A stretch of DNA of 64,000 nt from Halocatena marina. GTDB taxonomy: Archaea > Halobacteriota > Halobacteria > Halobacteriales > Haloarculaceae. The notes beneath the pieces are model-generated. The model saw only the letters and a program-made list of their open reading frames with translations, did not search any database and was not told the origin of the DNA. Made by a program: the position numbers and the translations under genes. The DNA is taken from NCBI RefSeq assembly GCF_023276375.1, contig NZ_JALLPK010000001.1:3847391-3911390 (forward strand), given 5' to 3'. Below are positions 36,873-45,644 of this stretch, piece by piece (position 1 is the first letter of the stretch; every line of letters begins with the position of its first letter).

Positions 36873-37931
36873 TTAGCAGAGCAGCGCACAGAGCGTTCCG
36901 TGGACGATTTCGCTCGCACGCTCGATCTCAGAGCGTCGGACGTACTCTCTGTCGGCGTGTGCCACTGCGCCCGTTTCGTCTGCGAGGACGCCGGGACCAA
37001 ATACGACCGTCGGCGCTGGAGCGAAATACGACGCCTCAGTCGCCGCTGTGAACGGTCGCACGTCTCCTCCACCGGCTGCACACATTTCCCGGACGAGATC
37101 GCTGTCGTCGTCTGTCGCAAACGCCTCTAAAAACGGTGTTTCGCGGTCAGTCAGCGAGAATTCACACGCTGTGTCTGCGTGTTCTTCGAGATGTTCGTTC
37201 AGCGCGCGCTCGAATCCGTCTGACGTTTCGGGTGGAACGCTCCGACGATCGAGGGTGATGGTACAGTCATCCGGAATCTGGTTCACGGCGGATCCGCCAC
37301 GAATAACGGTCGGTGTGAGGGTCGGCGTACCGAGTGCGGGATGCTCATCAGATCCATTCTCGTCGAACGTGCGGAGGGAAGCGAGCACGCTCTCAGCGCC
37401 AGCGACCGCGTTTACCCCCACTTTTGGTTCGGCCGCGTGAGCGTTCGAGCCATGAATCGTTATTGTTCCCTCGAATCGTCCTTTGGCGGCGGTACACACG
37501 TCGAGACCAGTCGGCTCACCGACGATGTATCGATCACCATCCACGTCGAGTGCCGCTGCCCCCGCTGACGTCGTCTCCTCGTCGGGAGTGATGGCGATCG
37601 TGAGCCGTCCACGAGATGGATCGCAAGCAAAGAACGCAGCGAGGAGTGCAGCGAGCGGCCCCTTCGCATCACACGCACCACGACCGTAGACGATGTCGTC
37701 CTCTCGCTGGACGGGAACGTGGGGTGGAACAGTGTCGATATGTGTGTTTAAAACGACGTGTGGGCCGCTCTTCGAGCCGTATTTCGTCGCAAGCGTGTTG
37801 CCCGCTTCGACCGTCGGCTCCGGGCCGTGGTCACGAATCGTCTCAACGAGTAGTTCACGCATCGCTTGCACAGACTCGTGCGACGGCGTTCGTACTGCCT
37901 GCTCATGAAATGCGAGAGAGTCGAACGCCAT
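36873..37931 (-). CDS. dapE: Succinyl-diaminopimelate desuccinylase-like M20 peptidase
   Basis: 352 aa. Metal-site motifs of M20 enzymes are intact: NTHIDTVPP, GRGACDAKGPLAALLAAFF, ITPDEETTSAGAAALD and a GEPT motif. The C-terminal metal-binding His is in AVAHADREYVRRSE. As the last gene of the lysine operon, with its start next to the dapF stop, it most likely removes succinate from N-succinyl-L,L-diaminopimelate. By sequence alone it could be another M20 deacylase. Confidence 0.88.
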   Translation of the reverse strand: MAFDSLAFHEQAVRTPSHESVQAMRELLVETIRDHGPEPTVEAGNTLATKYGSKSGPHVVLNTHIDTVPPHVPVQREDDIVYGRGACDAKGPLAALLAAFFACDPSRGRLTIAITPDEETTSAGAAALDVDGDRYIVGEPTGLDVCTAAKGRFEGTITIHGSNAHAAEPKVGVNAVAGAESVLASLRTFDENGSDEHPALGTPTLTPTVIRGGSAVNQIPDDCTITLDRRSVPPETSDGFERALNEHLEEHADTACEFSLTDRETPFLEAFATDDDSDLVREMCAAGGGDVRPFTAATEASYFAPAPTVVFGPGVLADETGAVAHADREYVRRSEIERASEIVHGTLCALLC

Positions 37932-38824
37932 CAGCTAATACGACGGGGATCGGCCACCGAAAGGTCTGTCGAGCACTCGCGCACAACGGGGCCCGAGAGT
38001 GTCGCAACCCCAGCAGAAAGCGACACTTCGAGGTCGCCACCGGGCGGACAAACAGTGATCGGCCCCTCGTCCGGAAGGAATCCCTGTCTGTCCGCCACAG
38101 CGGCGATCGCTACTGCCCCCGTGCCACAGGAGTCAGTCTCACCTTCGACACCGCGCTCGAACGTTCGTTGATCGAAGACGGCGACGGCGTCGGAATCCGA
38201 ATCGAGGGGTGTAGTGTCTCTGTCGGATCGCGCTGACGCGAGCGTTACGTTCGCTCCGGATGGAAACACCGAAGCGTTGCGAACTAGCGGACCGACTCGC
38301 TCGAGATCCACGCTATTTACGTCGTCAACGAACGCGACGGCGTGCGGGACGCCCGTATTGACAGCTGTAACAGTGAGTCCCTCGACATCTTCCTCAACGA
38401 GTGGTGATTCGCGTGCCAACGGTACCTTATCGGGTAAGAATGTGGTGTGGCCCATCTCGACACGAACAGTCTCGTCCTCGATGATCGCTCGGCGAGTTCC
38501 GGCCTGTGTATCAACCATCAGTTCGTCCGCATCGGTCTTTCGAGCCGCCCACGCGGCCGCACAGCGCGCACCATTGCCACACATTTCTGCCACACTCCCG
38601 TCCGGTTGCACGAGTGTCATAACGACCCGTGGAGGAGAATACTGGTCTTCTAGTGCGAGAAACAACACGCCGTCCGCGCCGTTGGATTCGGTGTCAGGAT
38701 GGTTGATACCCGTCTCGCGGTCGCAATGCTCGATGGCGAATGCCCGTCGGTCAGGGACGGGGATTGCGGCATCGACGACAATGAAGTCGTTTCCGGTTCC
38801 ATGGTACTTCGATACAGAGATCAT
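37931..38824 (-). CDS. dapF: Diaminopimelate epimerase
   Basis: 297 aa. The two active-site cysteines are in AEMCGNGARC and ETDSCGTGAVA, in the expected halves of the pseudo-symmetric fold, and the N-terminus SVSKYHGTGNDFIVVD is typical. It converts L,L- to meso-diaminopimelate. Its stop touches the start of dapE. It lies 17 bp after lysA. Confidence 0.93.
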   Translation of the reverse strand: MISVSKYHGTGNDFIVVDAAIPVPDRRAFAIEHCDRETGINHPDTESNGADGVLFLALEDQYSPPRVVMTLVQPDGSVAEMCGNGARCAAAWAARKTDADELMVDTQAGTRRAIIEDETVRVEMGHTTFLPDKVPLARESPLVEEDVEGLTVTAVNTGVPHAVAFVDDVNSVDLERVGPLVRNASVFPSGANVTLASARSDRDTTPLDSDSDAVAVFDQRTFERGVEGETDSCGTGAVAIAAVADRQGFLPDEGPITVCPPGGDLEVSLSAGVATLSGPVVRECSTDLSVADPRRIS

Positions 38825-38841
38825 GATTCTATAGCTATCTG

Positions 38842-40080
38842 TTAGTTATTTTGTTCTAATCTGGTAAGGTCAGAGAGCGTCTCCCGTCGTGAGACGGTCT
38901 CGCCACTGACGGTGACGACCGCTGGTCGCGGTCGAGAGTTGTACTGGCTACTCATTTCGTAGCCGTACGCGCCCGCGTTTCCGACCGCAAGTTGGTCACC
39001 GCGCACCGGTGCGGGAAGAGACCGATCACGAGCGAACACATCGGAGGTCTCACAGATGGGACCGACAATGCGACAGCTCATCGCTTCTCGTCCGTCTCGA
39101 TCGGGGGTAAGGGTGCGAATCTCGTGGTGAGCGTCGTACAGCGCAGGACGGAGCAGCGTCGTCATTCCCGCATCGACGCCGACGACTGTCGTCTCTGCTG
39201 TCGGTTTCACGGTCGTAACGGTCGTTACGAGGACGCCTGCGTCCGCAACGAGATATCGACCCGGCTCGATCGCTAGCTGTGCATCACAGTCGCCATACGC
39301 TTTGCGCGTCGCAGCAGCCACGCTGTCGAGAGCAAGCGGCGGTTCGTCGGGATGGTATGGGACCCCGAATCCGCCCCCGACAGCGATGAAATCGAGCGCT
39401 CCAATCTCTCGACCGAGCACACCCATCCGTCGAACGAGTTCGCGGTGTGAGGCGAGGTCGTCGCCCGAAATACCGCTGCCAGCGTGTGCGTGAATGCCGA
39501 CGAGATCGACGCCGGTCGCCTCTTTGCGAATCGATGTGCATACGTCAGCCGCTCGGTCGTACGGAACGCCGAACTGCGGTGCATCGCCGGTCGTGACCTT
39601 CGCGTGGTGGCCAGCTCCGACGCCGGGATTGACACGTACGCAGAGTCGCCCCGAGTAGCCACGTTCGAGAACACGGTCGAGCGTGTCGGTCGCACCAATC
39701 GTGAGTACGAAATCGTCTGTCTGCGAGCGTGAGATGACGTACTCGAGGTCTCGATCAGGAGGATTGACGGCCGTATAGCGGATTCGCTCTGCTGGGAACC
39801 CCGCCGCAAGCGCTCGCTGAACCTCGCCTGCTGATGCACACTCCGCGCCGAGACCCGACGTCTCGATCGCTTCGAGTACGGTTCGCGTTGTGTTCGCCTT
39901 GAGCGCGTAGCTCACGTCTGCGTTAGGGAAGGCATCGCGCAACCGAGCTGCGTTCTCGCGGACGCGGTCGGGATCGAGCACGTACAACGGTGTCCCGTGT
40001 TTTCGAGCGAGACCTCGCAACTGCTGTCCGTCCCATTCGGCCAGCCGTCGCACTCGGTTCGCCTTTGCCTTCGAGCTCAT
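38842..40080 (-). CDS. lysA: Diaminopimelate decarboxylase
   Basis: 412 aa. The PLP lysine is in DVSYALKANTTRTVLEAIE; the glycine-rich phosphate-binding loop is FIAVGGGFGVPY; and the substrate-binding Cys/Glu region is GPICETSDVFARD. It makes L-lysine from meso-diaminopimelate. Its ATG overlaps the stop of dapD by 4 bp (ATGA), indicating translational coupling. Confidence 0.94.
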   Translation of the reverse strand: MSSKAKANRVRRLAEWDGQQLRGLARKHGTPLYVLDPDRVRENAARLRDAFPNADVSYALKANTTRTVLEAIETSGLGAECASAGEVQRALAAGFPAERIRYTAVNPPDRDLEYVISRSQTDDFVLTIGATDTLDRVLERGYSGRLCVRVNPGVGAGHHAKVTTGDAPQFGVPYDRAADVCTSIRKEATGVDLVGIHAHAGSGISGDDLASHRELVRRMGVLGREIGALDFIAVGGGFGVPYHPDEPPLALDSVAAATRKAYGDCDAQLAIEPGRYLVADAGVLVTTVTTVKPTAETTVVGVDAGMTTLLRPALYDAHHEIRTLTPDRDGREAMSCRIVGPICETSDVFARDRSLPAPVRGDQLAVGNAGAYGYEMSSQYNSRPRPAVVTVSGETVSRRETLSDLTRLEQNN

Positions 40081-40910
40081 TCTCGGAGGGCTGCCTCCCG
40101 TTCTGTTCCTTCGAGTGTCGTCGCCTCGATATCTGTCGCAACGACCGCTGGCTTGTACGCTCCGCCGTCGAACAGTTCGTGCTCGCCAACACTCGATTCG
40201 ACAAAGCGCGTGAACACCCGGCGCTCGGGCGGGAGAGACCCGTAGATGATCTGTTCGTCGACGAGGTCATAGACCGGGATGCGCGGTGTGAGCAGCGTGT
40301 TTTCGCCGACGATACAGCCATCTCCAACGACGAAACCTGATGTGATGCGACAGCCCGCACCGATCGACACGTCGTCTTCGATGACGACAGGTGCACTCTC
40401 AACTGGTTCGAGAACACCACCGATGAGCGTGTTCGCACCGAGCTTGACGTTCGCACCGATCTGCGCGCACGAGCCGACAGTGTCACAGGAGTCGACGAGC
40501 GTCCCATCACCAACGTGTGCTCCGATGTTGACGAACGCCGGACTCATCAGGATGGCGTCGCCTCCGACGTACGCTCCGCGTCGAATCACCGTTCCGTCTG
40601 GCGTGTTTCGTGTTCCGCGTTCCGGAAGATCGTCCGTCTCACGGAGCGAGAGCACATCGTGATACTCGACGTTTCCGTAGGAGTGCGTCTGGATGTCACG
40701 TAATCCGAAGTTGAGTAGAATACCACGTTTGACCCATTCGTTCGCGTGCCATTCTCCATCACGTTTTTCGGCGGCGCGTATCTCGCCCGCTTCCAACGCA
40801 TCGAGAAACGCCTCGAGCGTTGCATACGCCTCTGTCTCCGCATCGCTCGCGGTCAACCCGTCCTCGTACTGGTGCCACAACTCCGTGATTTCTGCTTGTA
40901 GGTTTGTCAT
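40077..40910 (-). CDS. dapD: Tetrahydrodipicolinate N-succinyltransferase
   Basis: 277 aa. The left-handed beta-helix hexapeptide repeats are clear (ILMSPAFVNIGAHVGDGTLV, GSCAQIGANVKLGANTLIGG). It matches the bacterial DapD family, so the organism uses the succinylase branch of the diaminopimelate pathway. Overlaps: 4 bp with dapB upstream and 4 bp with lysA downstream. Confidence 0.92.
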   Translation of the reverse strand: MTNLQAEITELWHQYEDGLTASDAETEAYATLEAFLDALEAGEIRAAEKRDGEWHANEWVKRGILLNFGLRDIQTHSYGNVEYHDVLSLRETDDLPERGTRNTPDGTVIRRGAYVGGDAILMSPAFVNIGAHVGDGTLVDSCDTVGSCAQIGANVKLGANTLIGGVLEPVESAPVVIEDDVSIGAGCRITSGFVVGDGCIVGENTLLTPRIPVYDLVDEQIIYGSLPPERRVFTRFVESSVGEHELFDGGAYKPAVVATDIEATTLEGTEREAALRE

Positions 40911-41668
40911 GCAAGTACCTCTCTGAACTCGTACCGGCCCGCTTTTTGTTTACTCACCCACTCGGCAGCATCGAGTGCCCCCGCTGCGAACACATGTCGG
41001 CTTTCGGCCCGGTGGGTTAGTGTGAGGACTTCGTCGTTTCCAGCGAAGAGAAGCTCGTGCTCGCCGCGAACGTTGCCCGCTCTGCGGACGTGAACGCCGA
41101 TCTCGTCCTCGTTCCGTGGTTGGATTCCTTCTCGACCGTGGACGCGCTCTTCGTCGAATATTTCGAGGAGCGACTTTGCCGTCCCGCTCGGAGCGTCGCG
41201 CTTGCCGTTATGGTGTGTCTCGGTGAGTTCCACGTCGTACTGCGGAAGTGACGCAGCGGTCTCGCGGACAAGCGCGAGCAGGGTCTGGATGCCTCGCGCG
41301 AAGTTCGCTGCTTTCAGCACGGGGATCCGGTCACTCGTCCGGTCAATCGTCTCAAGCTCTGCTGCTTCGAAGCCAGTGGTTCCGACGACGGCCGGTGTCC
41401 CAGTTTCGACACACGCGTCGAGGAATTCGATGCTCGCCTCCGGAACGGTAAAATCGACGAGCGCGTCCGGTCTGTACTCGGATAGCAGCGACTGGAGGTC
41501 GTCGGGATGATACGCGTCCGTACCACTAGTAGCACGACGTTTTGAATCAGCGTTCGTGCTCTCAGTTCGTGAGACGGCGATCGCATCCATTCCACGTTCG
41601 CGTGCGCCATCAAGCACCTCGCTGCCCATTCGTCCCGATGCACCCGTCACCACGATGGTCATACTCAT
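40907..41668 (-). CDS. dapB: 4-hydroxy-tetrahydrodipicolinate reductase
   Basis: 253 aa. The N-terminal NAD(P)-binding motif is VVTGASGRMGSEVLDGARE, and the active-site segment is ETHHNGKRDAPSGTAKSLL with the catalytic His and Lys. It is slightly short for the family but complete. It overlaps dapA by 4 bp and dapD by 4 bp. Confidence 0.93.
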   Translation of the reverse strand: MSMTIVVTGASGRMGSEVLDGARERGMDAIAVSRTESTNADSKRRATSGTDAYHPDDLQSLLSEYRPDALVDFTVPEASIEFLDACVETGTPAVVGTTGFEAAELETIDRTSDRIPVLKAANFARGIQTLLALVRETAASLPQYDVELTETHHNGKRDAPSGTAKSLLEIFDEERVHGREGIQPRNEDEIGVHVRRAGNVRGEHELLFAGNDEVLTLTHRAESRHVFAAGALDAAEWVSKQKAGRYEFREVLA

Positions 41669-42576
41669 GGTTGGTGTTCAATTTCAGCCGAGCTCGATTC
41701 GAGAGCCGAAAGGACAGCCGTCAGCTGTTCGCGGTTTTCGGAACCGAGCGGTGACAACGGCGCTCGCAACCGCTCGGGAGCGTGTCCTCTGATGCCCATC
41801 GCTGCGATGACCGGGATGGGATTCGTTTCGAGAAACAGCGCACGAAACAGCGGGCCGAGTTCGTGGTGGAAGTCGCGCGCACGATCATACTCGCCATCGA
41901 GTGCTGAGTGTACCATCCTCCGAACCCGTTCGGGTTCGACGTTCGCGGCAACGCTGATACAGCCTGTGGCACCGACAGCGAGCATCGGTACCGTGAGTGC
42001 ATCGTCGCCCGAGAGGACGCCGAAGCGCTCTCCACGAGTTCGTTCGATAATTTCAGTAATGCGGCCAATATCACCGCTTGCGGCCTTGTAGCCGACGATG
42101 TTTTCGTGTTGGGCAAGCGAAACAGCCGTCTCGACTGCTACGTTTCTCCCGGTGCGTGAGGGCACGTTGTAAACAATTTGGGGGAGATCGACGCTATCCG
42201 CAATCGTCCGGTAGTGATCCTCCATTCCTGCCGGTTCTGGCTTGTTGTAATACGGCGAGATGAGTAGCAAGCCATCAGCACCCGCCTCCGCCGAGCGGGT
42301 TGCGAGATCGACCGCCTCGTGCGTCGCGTTGCTTCCTGCTCCCGCGATGACCGGGATCTCTTTGACGGCATCGACAACAGTTTCGACGGTAGCAATATGC
42401 TCGTCGTGAGACATGGTCGCGCTCTCGCCGGTCGTCCCGACGGGAACAAGACCGTCGACGCCAGCGGCTTCGAGCCGTCGGGCGTCTGCTGCGAGTCGGT
42501 CGTGGTCGATGCTGCGATTCTCCGTGAACGGCGTCGTCATCGCTGGATAAACGCCGGTGAACGGTTCCTGTGTCAT
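41665..42576 (-). CDS. dapA: 4-hydroxy-tetrahydrodipicolinate synthase
   Basis: 303 aa, a TIM barrel. The Schiff-base lysine is in ENIVGYKAASGDIG; the proton-relay Tyr is in IVYNVPSRTGRN; and VPVGTTGESATMSHDEH is the substrate loop. It is the first gene of the operon and condenses pyruvate with aspartate semialdehyde. The promoter should lie in the 627-bp upstream gap. Confidence 0.94.
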   Translation of the reverse strand: MTQEPFTGVYPAMTTPFTENRSIDHDRLAADARRLEAAGVDGLVPVGTTGESATMSHDEHIATVETVVDAVKEIPVIAGAGSNATHEAVDLATRSAEAGADGLLLISPYYNKPEPAGMEDHYRTIADSVDLPQIVYNVPSRTGRNVAVETAVSLAQHENIVGYKAASGDIGRITEIIERTRGERFGVLSGDDALTVPMLAVGATGCISVAANVEPERVRRMVHSALDGEYDRARDFHHELGPLFRALFLETNPIPVIAAMGIRGHAPERLRAPLSPLGSENREQLTAVLSALESSSAEIEHQP

Positions 42577-43203
42577 TTGTGTGAGTGGGTTCGTCTGATT
42601 GTCCAGTCAGTATCCGGTGCAAGAGAATTGAAAACAGCCCGCGACGGGGTGCCAACCCGCCATGGACCAACAGCTACGGGCGTTTTTTACGACGAACCCA
42701 GCCGTCACACCCGAGGGCAATCGTGGATGTGACGTCTTGCATGTGTACACCCGTGTGCTGGCACAACTTAGCAATTACGCCCGGTACTAATCCTGCCCCA
42801 ATCGGAGCAGATCAGCATACGCAACGAGATTTTATGCGATGAACGGCGACAGCTTCGGGCAGAGTAAACGAGAGAGTAACTCGCTATTCTAAAACGTATT
42901 CCATCTGTGATTACATCACGGTCTGTGGTGTTGGTTGTAATCTCTACGTGATGCATCTCTTCTATGCTGTGCCATCGCTCTTCTGTAGTGATCTCAAACT
43001 GATGGTTCACCGCTTTCCGAAGCACCACTACTCACAGTTGCCTCTGAGTGCGGTCTGGCTCCATGCGGATGCGATCTCTATCTAACTCTGGTAGATCTCC
43101 AAGAATGACTTGATGGTCTCACTAGCTCAGATTGCCTTCCAAAGCGACGAAGAGAACATAAGTCAGTGCTGATAAGTATTGTCGTTCTGTATCTGTCGTT
43201 GAT
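42577..43203. other. Intergenic region upstream of dapA, 627 bp
   Basis: It contains the lysine operon promoter region and the 5' flank of the DUF4013 gene. A 42-codon frame at 42662-42790 (+, starting MDQQLRAFFTTNPAVTPE) has no recognised homology. No RNA gene pattern was recognised. Confidence 0.45.
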
Positions 43204-43911
43204 ATGATTGAAGAGTCTCTGTCGTACCCGCTTGAAGATGAAACCCGACTCAATACGATCGGTCTTGGTGGTGTGATATATATTATAGTGAGTTTCATGT
43301 CTTTTTTCGCTGATATTTTTAGTGATCAGCTGATTGCGATTCCGCTGCTTCTCGTTCTCTCCATTGGTGGGTTTGCTCTCGCAGGCTACTCCGCTCGTGT
43401 GCTCCGAGTAACCGCGCGAGGAGAAGAGACGGTACCGAGATTCACTGACTGGCGAGGGTTGCTTATAGACGGCTTCAAACTGACTGTTGTCAATATTGCG
43501 TACCTGCTTCCCACCATTCTGACCTTCATCGTAGCGTTCGCCATCGGATCGAACGACGGAGGATCGACGACCGCCGTTGGTTACCTCAGTTTGGCTGCGT
43601 TCGCTATTGGACTCGTTGCGCTGTTTTTCACTCCTGTTGCCTGGACAAACGTTGCGCTCACAGATCGTCTCAGTGCGGCCTTCGAGTTCAGGACTATCGT
43701 CGACGCAGCGTTGACTGGTCAGTATCTTGTCGCCGTTGGACTCCTCGTTGTTCTCGGTGCTATCTTTCGACTCATCTCAGGATTTCTGGCCATCATCCTC
43801 GTTGGATTTTTCATCCTCTTCTACACGCAAGTCGTCCTTTCCTATCTCGTTGGAAGCAGCTGCGGATCGATTCTCGTCGAAGATCTAGACGAGAGTGTGG
43901 TTGCTGAGTGA
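43204..43911 (+). CDS. DUF4013-like integral membrane protein
   Basis: 235 aa with five or six hydrophobic helices. Family-like features are the start EESLSYPLEDETRLNTIGLG, GYSARVLRVTARGEETVPRF and FTDWRGLLIDGFKLTVVNI. DUF4013 proteins are common in haloarchaea and have no known function. Its relation to the surface-protein locus downstream, on the opposite strand, is uncertain. Confidence 0.82.
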   Translation: MIEESLSYPLEDETRLNTIGLGGVIYIIVSFMSFFADIFSDQLIAIPLLLVLSIGGFALAGYSARVLRVTARGEETVPRFTDWRGLLIDGFKLTVVNIAYLLPTILTFIVAFAIGSNDGGSTTAVGYLSLAAFAIGLVALFFTPVAWTNVALTDRLSAAFEFRTIVDAALTGQYLVAVGLLVVLGAIFRLISGFLAIILVGFFILFYTQVVLSYLVGSSCGSILVEDLDESVVAE

Positions 43912-44176
43912 GTCAGTAATTAGGACCGAGTCCCCTCCGTTGTTCGCAATCAGTACTTCGTGGAGTAGTGGGTGTTGTCTGTTGTTACCGATTCGATAGA
44001 TGCTAGTGGTATGGTCGACGGGGAAATACACACCCGTCATTACGATGAAGAGAGCTATCCTCTTGTTGTAGTCTCTAGACGTGTATTCGACTGACTGTCA
44101 TGGTGGCTATATGCCATTCGTCGCGCTTTCGATCGGCCATAATCCAGTCGCTTCTGAAAATCTCTGTTGTATCAGG

Positions 44177-44548
44177 CTAGGGTATGAGGCTGGAGAGTCG
44201 ATTTTCGATGTCTTGTTGGGTGATTGTACCAGGATGATATTTCTCTGGGAGAATTTTATTGGGAGTGAGTACTAGAGCTAGTAATAAGAAGAATGCAACA
44301 AGTGTTATTACGCCATCTTCGATCAGGGTTTTAATCACGATATGATAGATAAACACTCCTGCGACGAGCGTAGCAGCGAGTGAAAATGGTCCCAGTCCGC
44401 CGGAATGGCGATCGAATCCATCGCTGGGCTGAAAAGTGAGGAATGGCGCAACATCCAGTAGGAAGGGATGAATAATATAAATATACACGACTGCCATCAC
44501 CACATAAATTACGGCTAATTTGATGTATTTGCTGGGTTTTTCTTTCAT
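44177..44548 (-). CDS. Tandem membrane protein, copy 3 of 3 (putative immunity protein)
   Basis: 123 aa with three predicted membrane helices: about 9-30, 53-72 and 78-95. It shares with its two neighbours the start MKEKPxxYxKLA, the block HPFLLDVAPFL, a SGGxGPFSLAAT segment and the C-terminal LPEKYHPGTITQ. This copy is the most diverged in its N-terminal half (HPFLLDVAPFLTFQPSDGFD then RHSGGLG). A TATA-like AAATATAAA lies 23-32 bases before the ATG, so it may have its own leaderless promoter. No known family was recognised. Its position after a secreted toxin-like gene suggests an immunity role, which is inference. Confidence 0.7.
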   Translation of the reverse strand: MKEKPSKYIKLAVIYVVMAVVYIYIIHPFLLDVAPFLTFQPSDGFDRHSGGLGPFSLAATLVAGVFIYHIVIKTLIEDGVITLVAFFLLLALVLTPNKILPEKYHPGTITQQDIENRLSSLIP

Positions 44549-44570
44549 AAGTGGATCAATAGTGAATAGT

Positions 44571-44580
44571 TTTATATTTT
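44571..44580 (-). promoter_or_regulatory. TATA-like box of membrane-protein copy 3
   Basis: AAAATATAAA on the minus strand, centred about 27 bases before the ATG at 44546-44548. This is the spacing expected for a leaderless archaeal transcript. Confidence 0.45.
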
Positions 44581-44666
44581 AATAGGAATTGGATATCTGC
44601 CATTGTGTCCACAAAAGATGGTTTCAAGAGTTCATAAGGTGGTTGTTCTCAGTGTAATATTGTCGT

Positions 44667-45092
44667 CTATTTTTGCCTCGATATAATCTTACGGATGTAT
44701 GAAAACGACCGTTTGACAAGTCCTGGTTTCTCTTTGTACCGATCTTCAAGATCTTGGAGGTCATTCATGTTTTCCGGATGGAATCTCTCTGGGAGAAATA
44801 AATTCGGAATGAGTATGAGAATGAACATTCCAATGACCGCCAATAACGGTACGAAACCAACTTTAATCGTATATTCTATCACGACATAATAGAAAAATAT
44901 TCCGGCGAGGACTGTAGCGGCGAGTGAAAATGGTCCCAATCCGCCAGAACGGCGCTCGAATCCATCACTCGATTGGAAGGCGAGAAATGGCGCAACGTCC
45001 AGCAGGAAGGGATGAACGATATAGATATACAGTATTATCGTCACTACAACAATAGCAGCTAGCTTACCGTATTCTCTAGGTTTTTCCTTCAT
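44667..45092 (-). CDS. Tandem membrane protein, copy 2 of 3 (putative immunity protein)
   Basis: 141 aa. The N-terminal 75 residues are close to copy 1 (MKEKPREYGKLA, HPFLLDVAPFLAFQSSDG, RRSGGLGPFSLAATVLAG). After the third helix the sequence departs: LPERFHPENMNDLQDLEDRY and a basic 25-residue tail (VKRSFSYIRKIISRQK) replace the GTITQ end of copies 1 and 3. The conserved half with a diverging tail recalls immunity-protein sets that track variable toxins. Copy 1 starts 477 bp further upstream on the same strand. Function unknown. Confidence 0.7.
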   Translation of the reverse strand: MKEKPREYGKLAAIVVVTIILYIYIVHPFLLDVAPFLAFQSSDGFERRSGGLGPFSLAATVLAGIFFYYVVIEYTIKVGFVPLLAVIGMFILILIPNLFLPERFHPENMNDLQDLEDRYKEKPGLVKRSFSYIRKIISRQK

Positions 45093-45191
45093 GAATCGAT
45101 TATTGCGGTAGTGTTAATGTAGCGGTAGCTTATTTAGACTATTCTTCATACATTTAAACCAGGTAGATTCGATGACCGTTTAGAAAATTAA

Positions 45192-45569
45192 TTATATCCT
45201 AGGTATGAGCCTCGAAAGACGCTCTCGGATATCTCGTTGAGTAATGGTTCCTGGATGGTATTTCTCTGGGAGAAATCTATTGGGAATGAGTACCAGTACT
45301 GTCAACAAGATGGCTGCAAAAAGTGATAATATGCCAGCATCGACCGTGTATTCAATCACGATATAATAGAAAAATATGCCAATGAGGACTGTTGCGGCGA
45401 GAGAGAACGGTCCAAATCCGCCAGAACGACGCTCGAATCCATCACTTGGTTGAAAGGTGAGGAATGGCGCAACGTCCAGCAGGAAGGGATGAACGGTATA
45501 TATATACACGACTATCATTACTACAACAATAACAGCTAGTTTACCGTACTCTCTAGGTTTTTCCTTCAT
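45192..45569 (-). CDS. Tandem membrane protein, copy 1 of 3 (putative immunity protein)
   Basis: 125 aa, starting MKEKPREYGKLAVIVVVMIV. Three membrane helices lie at about 9-36, 53-75 and 79-96, with an extracytoplasmic or cytoplasmic loop SDGFERRSGGFGPFS between the first two. It begins 75 bp after the stop of the large secreted protein at 45645-47582, so it is the first downstream partner. The 20 or so bases around its start (TTTTTCCTTCATGAATCGATTA, plus-strand sense, given here in part) are shared with copy 2, showing tandem duplication of the gene with its leader. Confidence 0.72.
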   Translation of the reverse strand: MKEKPREYGKLAVIVVVMIVVYIYTVHPFLLDVAPFLTFQPSDGFERRSGGFGPFSLAATVLIGIFFYYIVIEYTVDAGILSLFAAILLTVLVLIPNRFLPEKYHPGTITQRDIRERLSRLIPRI

Positions 45570-45644
45570 GAATCGATTAATGGTTTCGTGTTCGTATGCG
45601 AGTGACTTGATCGGTTGCCTTCATGGCATCGGTTGTTATCATGG

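Noticed and set aside
42662-42790. 42-codon plus-strand frame (starts MDQQLRAFF)
   Set aside because: No recognisable domain or coding signature and no neighbour on its strand within 400 bp; chance is likely.
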